Origin: Moraxella sp035181385
GTDB lineage: Bacteria > Pseudomonadota > Gammaproteobacteria > Pseudomonadales > Moraxellaceae
DNA: 64,000 nt
Assembly: GCF_035181385.1 (NCBI RefSeq)
Contig: NZ_JAXCJK010000006.1
Span: 11,076-75,075, forward strand
Direction of reading: 5' to 3'
Shown: positions 46,201 through 53,921 of the stretch, one piece after another
How positions within the stretch are numbered: position 1 is the first letter of the stretch
Layout of the letters: the number at the start of each line of letters is the position of its first letter
Made by a program: the position numbers and the translations under genes
The notes under the pieces: model-generated
What the model saw: the letters and a program-made list of their open reading frames with translations, nothing else
Databases searched by the model: none
Told to the model about the DNA's origin: nothing

Positions 46201-46541
46201 TGCCCCCCTTCTTCACAAGTGGGGCAATCGTGGGGGTGGTTGGTCATCAGATATTCCACCACACGCTTGCGAAAAGCCAACGATTCGTCATCGTCAATAG
46301 AAATATACAGGTCGGTGTTGGTTGGCACCATACAGCTCATCACGATGCGACCACGCCCTGCTTGGCGGTCTTCTTCATTGTTGTACTGCTTGACGGCACA
46401 TTGACGGCATGAACCGACCGACCCCAAGGCAGGGTGATAACAAAAATAGGGAATATCTAACCCCAACGACAAGCACGCCGACAACAAATTGTCCGCACCG
46501 TCCGCTTCATAGACCTTGCCGTCTAGATAAATCTTTGCCAT
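43284..46541 (-). CDS. nuoG: NADH-quinone oxidoreductase subunit G, extended form
   Basis: Iron-sulfur subunit of complex I. The N-terminus has a 2Fe-2S domain (CYHPALGSVGSCRQCAV), the His-ligated N5 cluster motif (CPTCEEGGHCHLQD), and N4 (CIACYRCVRFYKD ... CPTGVF). The N7 cluster ligands are also present (CAGCSTGC and a later Cys in YFLCDKGR). The rest is the molybdopterin-oxidoreductase-like body. At 1,085 residues it is well above E. coli NuoG (about 908). Extra length includes a Pro/Ala-rich segment near residues 590-625, a Gly-Gln repeat (GQRHGQRQGQGQG) and a Thr/Asn/Pro repeat at the C-terminus. Confidence 0.95.
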   Translation of the reverse strand: MAKIYLDGKVYEADGADNLLSACLSLGLDIPYFCYHPALGSVGSCRQCAVKQYNNEEDRQAGRGRIVMSCMVPTNTDLYISIDDDESLAFRKRVVEYLMTNHPHDCPTCEEGGHCHLQDMTYASGHNRRRYRFVKRTHQNQDLGAFINHEMNRCIACYRCVRFYKDYAGGTDFGVYASANRVYFGRETDGQLLSEFSGNLTEVCPTGVFTDKTHSDRYNRKWDMQYAPSVCAGCSTGCNISAGERYGELRRIENRYNPDVNGYFLCDKGRFGYGYVNLANRPLAPLEKTKVQGTHANGTHIVVSSEFALDGVAQLLKNKSVIGIGSPNASLESNYALKTLVGDAHYSTGQTAHSQRLVADSVSLLRHHSVHNVSVAQIEKADCVLVLGEDVTQTASRVALSIRQAAKNKAVQMATALKTQEWLAEPVKRIGQNQYSPIYVASVADTKLTDIAKTAVVADIEEIATLGYKVGDVLASFGDDLAQIVQDEEAIFAKEHTANLHPNDIDKAWDSLDYLAHHIAYDLLMADRPLVVAGTSLESSAIVNATGYICQMLSQKRTQIKVTERQYLEVEQAKLSAQTDTPTHNPELLAKPEHPATDLPVKDEARVRKPMHSLAQNESYADKAGVYMVLPCANSVGLDLLGGKPIEEVLAGDFEVALILENDLAGFSQSQKDKLFAHTLIVLDHQRYDWHERADFVLPVASFAEGDGTLVSAEGRAQRYFAVYDKKHYLPHTDIKDAWRWLFAIGDTLGQRHGQRQGQGQGVPHFDELLDELASVNPNLALVKQVAPLSDYRITGLKIAREPRRYSGRTSLRAKLSIHEPMQPKDADSALTFSMEGYVGEETDASVIPFAWSAGWNSPQAWNKLQTKVGGNLKGGDVGIRLFDYLPKTDTHYTAQTVHKYPASSVFAGRAKLVPMYNLFASNALVASSPVVASQIKAACFWVNADDAKLWGLKDGTLLQIDQNEQSIVLPVAVCDYVADGCIGYIANLVPLHAYLPASVKQVDDVPVFVPMYAQRVQAVAGKRAPSLAIINTNGKTDTFNNQNQTVKVDLSASQVMPLPHTTASLPNTNTPNTSTPNTSTGVAQ
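43301..43345 (-). repeat. Three tandem 15-bp repeats at the nuoG 3' end
   Basis: Three near-identical 15-base units (43301-43315, 43316-43330, 43331-43345), each containing CTGGTGTTTGG or TTGGTGTTTGG, encode a TPNTS-type pentapeptide repeat at the NuoG C-terminus. The unit is a multiple of three, so copy changes would keep the frame. Confidence 0.85.
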
Positions 46542-48034
46542 TATGCGTCTCCTTGTGCCTGTGCTGTTGGCGTAACTGTGGGGGGTGGCGTATGGGTGCT
46601 GATTTTGCCGTCAAATTCGTGCTTAAAGTATTTTAGTGCCGACATCAAAGGCTCCATCGCTCCTGGGGCGTGGGCACAAAAGGTTTTACCCAGCCACAAA
46701 TCTTTTGTCAGCTCGCCAAGTTTTTCCACATCGCCGTCTTGCCCTTGCCCTGTGTTTAAGGCGTGCAAAATCTTGACCCCCCACGGCAACCCATCACGGC
46801 ACGGCGTACACCAACCACAGCTTTCACGCTGAAAAAACACCTGTAAATTGTGTAATAATTTGACCATATCTTGGGTTTCGTCCACCACCATCATCAGGCA
46901 AGTGCCAAGCCGTGAGCCTGCTTTCATAATGGGGTCAAAGTCCATTACAAGGTCAAGATGTTCATCTTTGGCGGTCAAAAAATCGGTACTTGCACCCCCT
47001 GGTAGCCACGCTTTTAAGGTCAAGCCGTCTTGCATACCACCTGCCAGTTCAATAATCTCTCGTGCGGTATAGCCAAAAGGCAACTCCCAAAGCCCTGCGT
47101 CTTTGACACGCCCAGAACACCCCATAATCTTGGTACCAGGGGTGTCAGATTTGCCTTTTGCCTTGGGCAAATCCAAATACCACTCCACGCCATTGACCAA
47201 AATGGCAGGCATATTGTTGAGTGTTTCTACATTATTGACCACGGTAGGACGACCCCACGCCCCAGAAACTTGCGGAAAAGGCGGTTTGGTGCGTGGGTTG
47301 GCTCGCCGTCCTTCCAAACAGTTTATCAAAGCGGTTTCTTCGCCACAAATATAACGCCCCGCCCCTGTGTGAATGTGCAAATCAAAGCTAAAATCGGCGC
47401 CAAGAATATGCTCACCAAGCAGATTATTGGCGATACACTCGTCCACCGCTTTTTGCAAGCGTTCCGCCGCCAAAATATATTCGCCACGGATAAAAATATA
47501 GCCCACACTTGCCCCAATGGCATAGGCGGTGATGAGCATTCCTTCAATCAGCTGAAAAGGCAGTCGCTCCATAAGCAGGCGGTCTTTAAAAGTGCCAGGT
47601 TCCATCTCATCGGCATTACAAATCAAATAGCGTACGCCACCGTCTGGGGGTGTCATAAAGGTCCATTTAAGACCTGCGTTAAAACCTGCCCCACCACGCC
47701 CACGCACATTGGCGGTTTTTATCATCTCGCCCACCTCCTTTGGGGTTTTGGATAGGGCGATTTTAAGTCCGTCAAAGCCTTGCAAACTTTGATAATCGGC
47801 TAAATTTAGCACCGCATCAAAATGTGCCAAGCGAAAAGTCAACGGGTGGCTTTTAATGGTGGGCAGTTGTCCGTCTGCCAAGCCCACGCCCCAAATGGGC
47901 GTTTTTTGGCGGTTTAATTGACTGGGGGCAAGTCCGTTTTGGCGTGCCGTGATTTGGCTTACCAAATCGGCTTTGTTGTTGGTTGTGTGATAGTGCATTT
48001 GGCTCATTGTATCGTGCATTGGCGTATCATTCAT
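46541..48034 (-). CDS. nuoF: NADH-quinone oxidoreductase subunit F
   Basis: NADH dehydrogenase subunit with FMN and cluster N3. It has NVRGRGGAGFNAGLKW (FMN/NADH binding), RGEYILAAERL, GAGRYICGEETALINCLEG, and the N3 motif CGWCTPCRDG with a later Cys. At 497 residues it is about 50 longer than E. coli NuoF, because of an N-terminal extension that is rich in Met, His, Thr and Asn. The Met at residue 13 could be the start if the extension is not translated. It overlaps nuoE by four bases, which favours the long form. Confidence 0.95.
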   Translation of the reverse strand: MNDTPMHDTMSQMHYHTTNNKADLVSQITARQNGLAPSQLNRQKTPIWGVGLADGQLPTIKSHPLTFRLAHFDAVLNLADYQSLQGFDGLKIALSKTPKEVGEMIKTANVRGRGGAGFNAGLKWTFMTPPDGGVRYLICNADEMEPGTFKDRLLMERLPFQLIEGMLITAYAIGASVGYIFIRGEYILAAERLQKAVDECIANNLLGEHILGADFSFDLHIHTGAGRYICGEETALINCLEGRRANPRTKPPFPQVSGAWGRPTVVNNVETLNNMPAILVNGVEWYLDLPKAKGKSDTPGTKIMGCSGRVKDAGLWELPFGYTAREIIELAGGMQDGLTLKAWLPGGASTDFLTAKDEHLDLVMDFDPIMKAGSRLGTCLMMVVDETQDMVKLLHNLQVFFQRESCGWCTPCRDGLPWGVKILHALNTGQGQDGDVEKLGELTKDLWLGKTFCAHAPGAMEPLMSALKYFKHEFDGKISTHTPPPTVTPTAQAQGDA

Positions 48035-48540
48035 TGATATTGCTCCAATAACTTGGCAACTTCATCTGCCCCAATCGGTCCATAAGTGTCTTCATCAATC
48101 AAAATGGCAGGGGCTTTGTCGCAATTGCCCAGACAGCAAATGGGGAGCAAAGTAAAGCGTCCGTCTGGTGTGGTCTGACCAAAATCAATGCCTAGTTGCC
48201 TTTTTAATTCGTCCGCCACCGCTTCAAAGCCAGTCAAATAACACGCAATGGAATCGCACAGCAAAATAATGTGCCGTCCCACTTTTTGGCGGTAAATGCG
48301 GTTAAAAAAAGTCGCCACGCCTTCCACATCAGAGACAGCGATAGACAACATATTGGCAATGGCAAGCACTTGGGCATCGTCCACCCAACCGTTGCGTTTT
48401 TGCACAAGTTTTAAGGCATCAAGCACCGCCGCGCGTGCCTGCGGATAATGATGAATGTATTCGTTAATACCGTCAATTTCTTGGGGCGTCAAGATGGCGG
48501 ACACCGCAACTTTGGGGGTCTGACTGGTTACAATTTTCAT
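48031..48540 (-). CDS. nuoE: NADH-quinone oxidoreductase subunit E
   Basis: 2Fe-2S (N1a) subunit of the NADH dehydrogenase module. The 169-residue protein has the ligands in CDSIACYLTG (C-x4-C) and CCLGNCDKAP (C-x3-C). It starts the nuoE-N block. In contiguous operons it follows nuoCD directly; here 7.8 kb separate them. Confidence 0.95.
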   Translation of the reverse strand: MKIVTSQTPKVAVSAILTPQEIDGINEYIHHYPQARAAVLDALKLVQKRNGWVDDAQVLAIANMLSIAVSDVEGVATFFNRIYRQKVGRHIILLCDSIACYLTGFEAVADELKRQLGIDFGQTTPDGRFTLLPICCLGNCDKAPAILIDEDTYGPIGADEVAKLLEQYQ

Positions 48541-49055
48541 AAAAGACCTTTTTTATGAACAGCTTGCCGAAGCTGGCTACATCTGCTGGCTAAATTCGTG
48601 TATTATAACATAAACTTACACAGTGTTGCGTTCAAATTTTACACAAAGTTACCGTGCAAAATTTTGTGTAAGTATTTAGTAAGAATTATTCTTATTTTGC
48701 CACCGTCCACCGTGCTATATCCTTTTGCCACTCTAAAAGATTTGGTGCTATTTTCAAATAGCTAATTTCAAATACTTGACAAGTTTTGGCCAGTTTAGTT
48801 TTGGCTTATATTTGACTGCTTTATTTGACTGCTTGGCTGTTAATCACTTAACGCTAACTAATTAACGGTTAATTGCTTGACCGCTTGACTTTATGGAGCT
48901 TGGCTATTGGTTTTGGTTATTGTATGGACTTTGATGATTTCATTGCTTTTGGTTATTTCATTACGGTATTCGCCGTGTTGTTAGCTGTTTTTTTGATAAT
49001 GGGTTGTTTTAAGTTGCTAATTTATTGCATTTGTTTATTGCATTTGTTTATTCAT
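48541..49055. other. Upstream region of nuoE without a supportable gene
   Basis: AT-rich and repetitive in short motifs (TTGACTGCT, TTAACGG). On the minus strand, TATAAT at 48602-48607 lies about 65 bases before the nuoE start and could be a -10 box; its -35 is poor. A 61-codon plus-strand frame at 48873-49058 is hydrophobic and low in complexity, and I do not regard it as a gene. Confidence 0.45.
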
Positions 49056-49182
49056 TAGACTTCCTGCAAAACCCCAAAGTTAAGGAAAACCGTTCGTGGT
49101 GAGCTTGTCGAACCATAACGGTTTTCCGCCACCCTTCAACAAGCTCAGGGCGAACGGAAAACCTAGTATCGCAGGAAATCTA
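49056..49182. mobile_element. MITE-like element, copy 1
   Basis: A 127-base element bounded by 12-base terminal inverted repeats (TAGACTTCCTGC and GCAGGAAATCTA, one mismatch). Inside are two inverted blocks related to the widespread GTTCG...GAGCTTGTCGAA and TTC(A/G)ACAAGCTCAGGGCGAACGG repeats, giving a strongly folded interior. It has no coding capacity. A second copy lies at 55336-55461. Confidence 0.75.
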
Positions 49183-49237
49183 ATAATTGATATAGATATA
49201 TATATTTACCCAAAAAACTTATCCAAAAAAAACAAAA

Positions 49238-49266
49238 AAACGCACAAAAGCGTTTTTTGTGCGTTT
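49238..49266. terminator. Hairpin with A/T tails upstream of the Cas12a-type repeat
   Basis: AAACGCACAAAA (49238-49249) and TTTTGTGCGTTT (49255-49266) pair perfectly around a five-base loop, with A-runs before it. It could terminate transcripts from the minus-strand cysteine hydrolase gene. Confidence 0.6.
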
Positions 49267-49292
49267 TGATATGAGCTGATTTGCTTATTTTA

Positions 49293-49328
49293 GTCTAACT
49301 ACTGTGTTAAATTTCTACTATTGTAGAT
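49293..49328 (+). CRISPR. Solo Cas12a (type V-A) class CRISPR repeat, 36 bp
   Basis: The sequence starts GTCTAACTACTG and ends AATTTCTACTATTGTAGAT, and is exactly 36 bases long, the usual length of type V-A repeats. The 3' part is the canonical Cas12a crRNA handle: stem TCTAC (49314-49318) and GTAGA (49323-49327) around the loop TATT, preceded by AATT and followed by T. The 5' GTCTAA start is also seen in Francisella Cas12a repeats, as I recall. Only one copy is present, and there are no cas genes in the window. Confidence 0.8.
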
Positions 49329-49367
49329 ATAAATGGTATTTGACAAACAGCTTTTAATAAACAGCGT

Positions 49368-50231
49368 TTAAGCACCCATTTTGACAACCGCTTCTTTGGT
49401 TGTCCAAAGGTCATTGGCAATGATACGGTAATTAATCAGTGCCGCCAAATAACCGTCGCCCTCAGGAATGCGTGGTCCTGCGGTGGCATCTTTAATCACC
49501 GCCACTTCAAAACCTTGCTCCACCAATTCACGCAAATGCGATTCAATACATAAATTGGCTGCCATACCTGCCAAAATGACTTGGTCAATTTTATGCTTGC
49601 GTAATTGCAATACCACATCGTTGGTCTCTGGCCCAAAAATTTTGTGTGGCGATGCGATAACCGTTTTGCCGTCATAAATATATTTTTTGTAGCGTTCAAC
49701 AAAATCTGCACCAGACCCCTCAAAACCCTCCATTGTATAAGCCCCTTTGCGAGCAAACATATTGGTTTTGTGCATAAAGTTTTCACCTGGTGCCATAAAT
49801 TGCCACTGATGGTCGGTGGGATAATAGTAATGTGGCGACACAAAAACAGGCATATTCACTTTTTTTGCGGCTTTAAAAAGCGTTTCTATATTTTCTACGG
49901 TGTTATTTTGTTGAATACTGTCTTTTAAAACCTCCCACATCACACCATTTGGGCTTAAAAAATCATTTTGTGGGTCTACCACCACCAAAGCCACTCGCTT
50001 AGGATTGATGGTCATGCCAGGTCGCTCCAACCCATACTGTTTTGGTTCAGCATAGGGGTCGGTTGCTGTGGCTGTGGTTGTCTTGGCGTTCGCATTACTG
50101 CCAATGCCCAACGCACCCATTACACCAGCTGCCATTGCGATTGTACCAAAACCCAAGGCATCACGGCGGTTTTTGTCAATCTGCACCGCATCATTTGCGG
50201 TTGGCGATTGGTCTAAATCTGTGTTTTGCAT
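49368..50231 (-). CDS. Isochorismatase-family cysteine hydrolase with a Tat-like signal
   Basis: A 287-residue protein. The N-terminus has KNRRDALGFGTIAMAAGVMGALGIGSNANA, a twin-arginine followed by a hydrophobic stretch and an Ala-type cleavage site, so Tat export is likely. The hydrolase domain begins near residue 78 (ALVVVDPQNDFLSP, catalytic Asp), with Lys in the middle and the nucleophile in LAGMAANLCIESHLREL. The substrate is unknown. Gene neighbours are an AhpD-like protein and an AraC regulator. Confidence 0.83.
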   Translation of the reverse strand: MQNTDLDQSPTANDAVQIDKNRRDALGFGTIAMAAGVMGALGIGSNANAKTTTATATDPYAEPKQYGLERPGMTINPKRVALVVVDPQNDFLSPNGVMWEVLKDSIQQNNTVENIETLFKAAKKVNMPVFVSPHYYYPTDHQWQFMAPGENFMHKTNMFARKGAYTMEGFEGSGADFVERYKKYIYDGKTVIASPHKIFGPETNDVVLQLRKHKIDQVILAGMAANLCIESHLRELVEQGFEVAVIKDATAGPRIPEGDGYLAALINYRIIANDLWTTKEAVVKMGA

Positions 50232-50245
50232 AACTGCCTCTCAAT

Positions 50246-50325
50246 AAAATACTGTTAATTAAAATACTGTTAATTAAATACTGTGAATAAACTCAACACT
50301 ATTCATCAATCAAATACTGCTGATA
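50246..50325. repeat. Direct repeats (iterons) upstream of the cysteine hydrolase gene
   Basis: AAAATACTGTTAATT occurs at 50246-50260 and 50261-50275 as a perfect tandem pair. Related AAATACTG units follow at 50276 and 50312. They occupy the region just upstream of the hydrolase start (minus strand), where a regulator such as the nearby AraC-type protein could bind. Confidence 0.6.
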
Positions 50326-50501
50326 AAAAAACAATCAATTTAAAGATAAGTTTATTATATTTAAACCCAGATTATCTTTAAACCCAAAATTTTTTAAATT
50401 CAGCCCTCTTTGATTGTAGTCATTTTTAAATTTGCTATCTTTTAAAGTCAGTATTCTTTAAGTGTTAAAAAATACTGACCCAAGCTCTTAGTACAAATCT
50501 T

Positions 50502-50840
50502 TTATTTATGCGATTCTATCGCTTCCAAAGCTCGCAAGGAATACGCATAAGCAGCCCCTGCATTCAATGAAATGGCAGTTGCCAATGCCCCTGCAATCTC
50601 AGAATCGGTTGCACCTGCGGCTAAGGCTTTTTGGGCGTGTACGCCAATACAGCTTTCGCAACGAGTGGTTATGGCAACAGCGATTGCAATAAGCTCACGG
50701 GTTTTTTCGTCCAACCCTTCGGCGGCGGCTGCACTGTCCAAAGCCTGATAGGCTTCTAGCATTTTTGGGTTGGTTTTGCCCAATTTACCAAAAGATTGTT
50801 TGGTGTGATTGGTGATTTGTTGCCAGTCAGCAAAAGACAT
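50502..50840 (-). CDS. Carboxymuconolactone decarboxylase/AhpD-like protein
   Basis: A 112-residue helical protein from ATG 50840, which follows AGGGGA. It has the CMD domain with ITTRCESCIGVHAQKALAAGAT, where CxxC plus His form the peroxidase-type site of the AhpD/YnjH group. It probably reduces peroxides or acts as a redox partner. The frame extends 20 codons further upstream but has no ribosome site there. Divergent from the AraC-type gene. Confidence 0.85.
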   Translation of the reverse strand: MSFADWQQITNHTKQSFGKLGKTNPKMLEAYQALDSAAAAEGLDEKTRELIAIAVAITTRCESCIGVHAQKALAAGATDSEIAGALATAISLNAGAAYAYSLRALEAIESHK

Positions 50841-50988
50841 AATAGTCCCCTTATTAAAAATTAGTTTTTGATTAACCACAATATTCAAGTATAATTGCAT
50901 TGCGGTGGTGCTATTATAAAGATTTTTATTTGTTGTACTTACCCTTTTGTCTCAAAAATTAGTACAATTAATCCATTTGGGGGATTGT

Positions 50989-51885
50989 ATGCTAGGTAGC
51001 TTATTAACGCTGGCACAACTTCGTGCAGGCGTGCATATGGATTGTCGCTTGGGCGGTGAATGGCAGATAGACCAACAGCCCACAGCAGGGCAAATGATGT
51101 TGCATATCGTAACCAAAGGGGCGGTAAAACTTGCGGTAAAAAACACAACTCACATTTTAAGAGCAGGTGATATTGCCTTGTTTTGTGGGATAAACCACTG
51201 CATACAAAATGCCAATGCTGACACCCATCGCTTGGTTGATGCCACTTGTGCTATCCAAAGTATGTCAGGGGCATTTTTGGTCAATCAAGTTGGCAACCAG
51301 ACCGATTGCACAATGCTGTGCTTAAATTTTTATGCCGACAAACACAGTAGCTTATTGGCAAATCTGCCAGATTTTTTTATTGTAACCTTAAATGAACAAA
51401 CACTGCATCCGCTGGTAAAGTTAATGAGTGATGAAGCTCAAAACCCCAATCAAATTGGCAATGCGTTTTTGGTGGATAATTTAGCCCAGTCAATACTGGT
51501 ATATGTGTTGCGTGCTTTGCCTAATGAAAAATTAGGTGGTGTATTAAAGGCACATCAGCACCCTAGGCTGTCAGAATTGATTACCCAAATTGCCAATAAG
51601 CCTGACGATGATTTTAGCATACCTGCAATGTGTAAAAAATTGCATTTATCTCGCTCAACACTCATTCGGCTATTTCAAAAGACATTGGGTGTCGCACCGC
51701 ATACTTTTGTCAAAACGATGCGTCTTGAATATGCCGCAAGGCTTTTGCGTACCAGCCAGCAGTCGGTATTACAAATTGCCATTGAGACAGGGTTTGGCTC
51801 ACAAACCCATTTTAATCGTGCATTTAAAGCACATTATGGCGTGTCTCCAAGCACTTATCGCCTAACGCCAATATCAATGCAATGA
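50989..51885 (+). CDS. AraC family transcriptional regulator
   Basis: From ATG 50989, preceded by GGGGG at a suitable distance, the product has 298 residues. The N-terminal part is a cupin-like ligand domain typical of AraC_binding_2 regulators. The C-terminal region (about 195-298) has the two helix-turn-helix motifs: FSIPAMCKKLHLSRSTLIRLFQ and VLQIAIETGFGSQTHFNRAFKAHYGVSPSTYR. It is transcribed divergently from the AhpD-like gene and probably controls it and the hydrolase. Confidence 0.85.
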   Translation: MLGSLLTLAQLRAGVHMDCRLGGEWQIDQQPTAGQMMLHIVTKGAVKLAVKNTTHILRAGDIALFCGINHCIQNANADTHRLVDATCAIQSMSGAFLVNQVGNQTDCTMLCLNFYADKHSSLLANLPDFFIVTLNEQTLHPLVKLMSDEAQNPNQIGNAFLVDNLAQSILVYVLRALPNEKLGGVLKAHQHPRLSELITQIANKPDDDFSIPAMCKKLHLSRSTLIRLFQKTLGVAPHTFVKTMRLEYAARLLRTSQQSVLQIAIETGFGSQTHFNRAFKAHYGVSPSTYRLTPISMQ

Positions 51886-51926
51886 CATCAAAATAACAAA
51901 AGCCATTTAACAGACTTTATATGCTA

Positions 51927-53222
51927 CTAATGCGATGATAATGCCAACCCCACCGCACGCTGTATCACAGGGTCGTTTTTGGCGACATTGACATCGGTGG
52001 GGAGCGTAAAGTTTGGCGGATTTGCCACCAGTACATCAGGCTGTGTGCCAACAATGGCATTTATCGTGCCGTCTGGGGCAATCCCAAGCTGTTTGGCATA
52101 GCGGACAGCAAAATGGGTGTTGGGCAAAATCGCAATCATTGGGTCAGTGCCTACACCATCGCCACGAGTGGGCGTCCCCACCAAAGTGGCAAACTTTGTG
52201 TATTTGGCAAAAATCGCCAAAGTTTCTGCCGAACTGTACACATCGGTGTCCACCAGTAGATAAATTTTACCGCCAAATCCAATGCCGTTTGGGTCCATAT
52301 CCACACGCAAAGGCTGAATTTCTTGATAGGCAAATGTATCCAAAATCCGTGCCAAATCTGCCGACACAGGCAACGCCTTTGCCACCTGCGTGCGGTCAAT
52401 GTCGGTCATCGTGGGGCGAGTGGCTTTGTAAGCGTCCATTTGCGTGCCTTTTTTAAAAAAGCTATACAAATCAAGCGATAAGGGGCGAGCTGTGATGGCA
52501 GGCAACAAAAACTGCGTCCAATAGCGGGTGTCGCCCCCTGTGTTGGTGCGAATATCCACAATCAAAGCAGGGTAATGCTTGATTTTTTGCAAATAACGCA
52601 TCACAGCGTGGCGTTCGTCCGTATCCAGTAGACTCAAATGGGTCAGCTCACGCACCGACAAATAGCCCACCTGATTGGGCACAACATCAAACATCTGCAC
52701 ATTGGCAGGCACAGCAATTTGGGCATCAATTTTGGCGATTTTTTCACGGCGTGCTTGTTCTTCTTGGGATTTGGTTATACCAATTTCGGTGGCATAGGCT
52801 TGTTGCAAGCGTTTATCACGAGTCAAATGGGTATAAATCTGCCAGCGATAATCGTCGTGCTTGCTTTGACTATAAATGCCAATGGCGTATTGCACATCGG
52901 CTTTGGTCATCATATGGGTGTGTTCGTTGTCCAATTTGGCAAGCACATCGTTTAACAAAAAGAAAAACTCGGTGGGATTTTTTGCCTGCATAATATGGGC
53001 TTTGTGCTTGGCATAATCGGCAACAAAATCATAGCCTGTGGCGTTTTTTTGGGCTTGCAATAAGGGATATTCTTGCTTGATTAAATCAAACACATAGTCA
53101 AAATCTTCTGCTTTTTGTACATCAAAGGGCTTGGGATTGGGTTTGGGGGCTGGGTCATAAAATACCCAAGCGGTGAGTGCCAATAATGCAATGATTAGGG
53201 GTAAGACAATGGTTTTTTTCAT
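51927..53222 (-). CDS. S41 family (C-terminal processing-like) peptidase
   Basis: A 431-residue protein with an N-terminal signal or anchor (MKKTIVLPLIIALLALTAWVF). The peptidase domain has ALIVDIRTNTGGDTRYW, the nucleophile region KIYLLVDTDVYSSAETLAIFAK, and VGTPTRGDGVGTD, typical of the S41 family of tail-specific proteases. I see no PDZ domain. It probably acts in the periplasm on an unknown substrate. Confidence 0.8.
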   Translation of the reverse strand: MKKTIVLPLIIALLALTAWVFYDPAPKPNPKPFDVQKAEDFDYVFDLIKQEYPLLQAQKNATGYDFVADYAKHKAHIMQAKNPTEFFFLLNDVLAKLDNEHTHMMTKADVQYAIGIYSQSKHDDYRWQIYTHLTRDKRLQQAYATEIGITKSQEEQARREKIAKIDAQIAVPANVQMFDVVPNQVGYLSVRELTHLSLLDTDERHAVMRYLQKIKHYPALIVDIRTNTGGDTRYWTQFLLPAITARPLSLDLYSFFKKGTQMDAYKATRPTMTDIDRTQVAKALPVSADLARILDTFAYQEIQPLRVDMDPNGIGFGGKIYLLVDTDVYSSAETLAIFAKYTKFATLVGTPTRGDGVGTDPMIAILPNTHFAVRYAKQLGIAPDGTINAIVGTQPDVLVANPPNFTLPTDVNVAKNDPVIQRAVGLALSSH

Positions 53223-53251
53223 TTTTTAACCGTTCAATATAAAATACTGGT

Positions 53252-53878
53252 TTATAATAAATCACGCAGTGAACTTATTACCCCAAAACAGGCAAACAAT
53301 AATAACACCACCGCCGATAGTGTCATACTGACTTTGATAAAATTATCATTGGCAATTTTGGCAAACAAATAAGCGTATAATAACAATAAGCCATAATCCA
53401 ATACCACCCAAGTCAAAGTTAATATCACTGCTGAGATAAGCTTATCATCAGCGACTGCAAAAAACAAAGGAAAAAATCCAACAAAAAACAAAATGTCTTT
53501 GGGGTTGGCAATGCCCACCAAAAAGCCTTGTTTGATATAGCCAATCGTGGATAATTCTTTATCATCTTGTGCCAATTTTAATTGATGAATGGTTTGGCTG
53601 TCTTTAAATATACCATAGGCAAAATAGGCAATATACAAAGACCCAAACAAAGTCAAAACACGCAAATAATCTTGATTAACGCCTACCACGCCAAATAACG
53701 CCAAAAAAGAGATACCAATCAATATCAAAGACGCCAAATTCGTGCCAAAAATAGTGGCAATGCTCGGCAACAATCCGTGTGTCGTGGCACGACTTGCCAC
53801 CATTACCATAACAGGACCTGGTGTGGATAAAAACACCACCACAGCGATGATAAATCCTAGCCAAAGTGTATAGTCCAT
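53252..53878 (-). CDS. LysE family transporter (RhtB-like)
   Basis: From ATG 53878 (GGAG site upstream) it has 208 residues and about six membrane segments. VVVFLSTPGPVMVMVASRA near the N-terminus and FLVGIANPKDILFFVGFFPLF in the middle are LysE/RhtB signatures. It is probably an exporter of an amino acid or its derivative; the substrate cannot be derived. It is distinct from the ArgO-like protein at 614-1237. Confidence 0.83.
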   Translation of the reverse strand: MDYTLWLGFIIAVVVFLSTPGPVMVMVASRATTHGLLPSIATIFGTNLASLILIGISFLALFGVVGVNQDYLRVLTLFGSLYIAYFAYGIFKDSQTIHQLKLAQDDKELSTIGYIKQGFLVGIANPKDILFFVGFFPLFFAVADDKLISAVILTLTWVVLDYGLLLLYAYLFAKIANDNFIKVSMTLSAVVLLLFACFGVISSLRDLL

Positions 53879-53921
53879 TATTTCTCCATTTATCCAAAAA
53901 CTAAAAATTGGCAGTCGGTAA

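Noticed and set aside
48873..49058. A 61-codon plus-strand frame of hydrophobic residues
   Set aside because: Low-complexity sequence made of repeated Leu, Ile and Phe codons, with no ribosome site of note and a run into the MITE-like element.
52013..52456. A 147-codon plus-strand frame opposite the S41 peptidase gene
   Set aside because: Rich in Cys, Gln, Trp and His in a pattern typical of antisense frames over a coding region; the S41 motifs on the other strand are clear.
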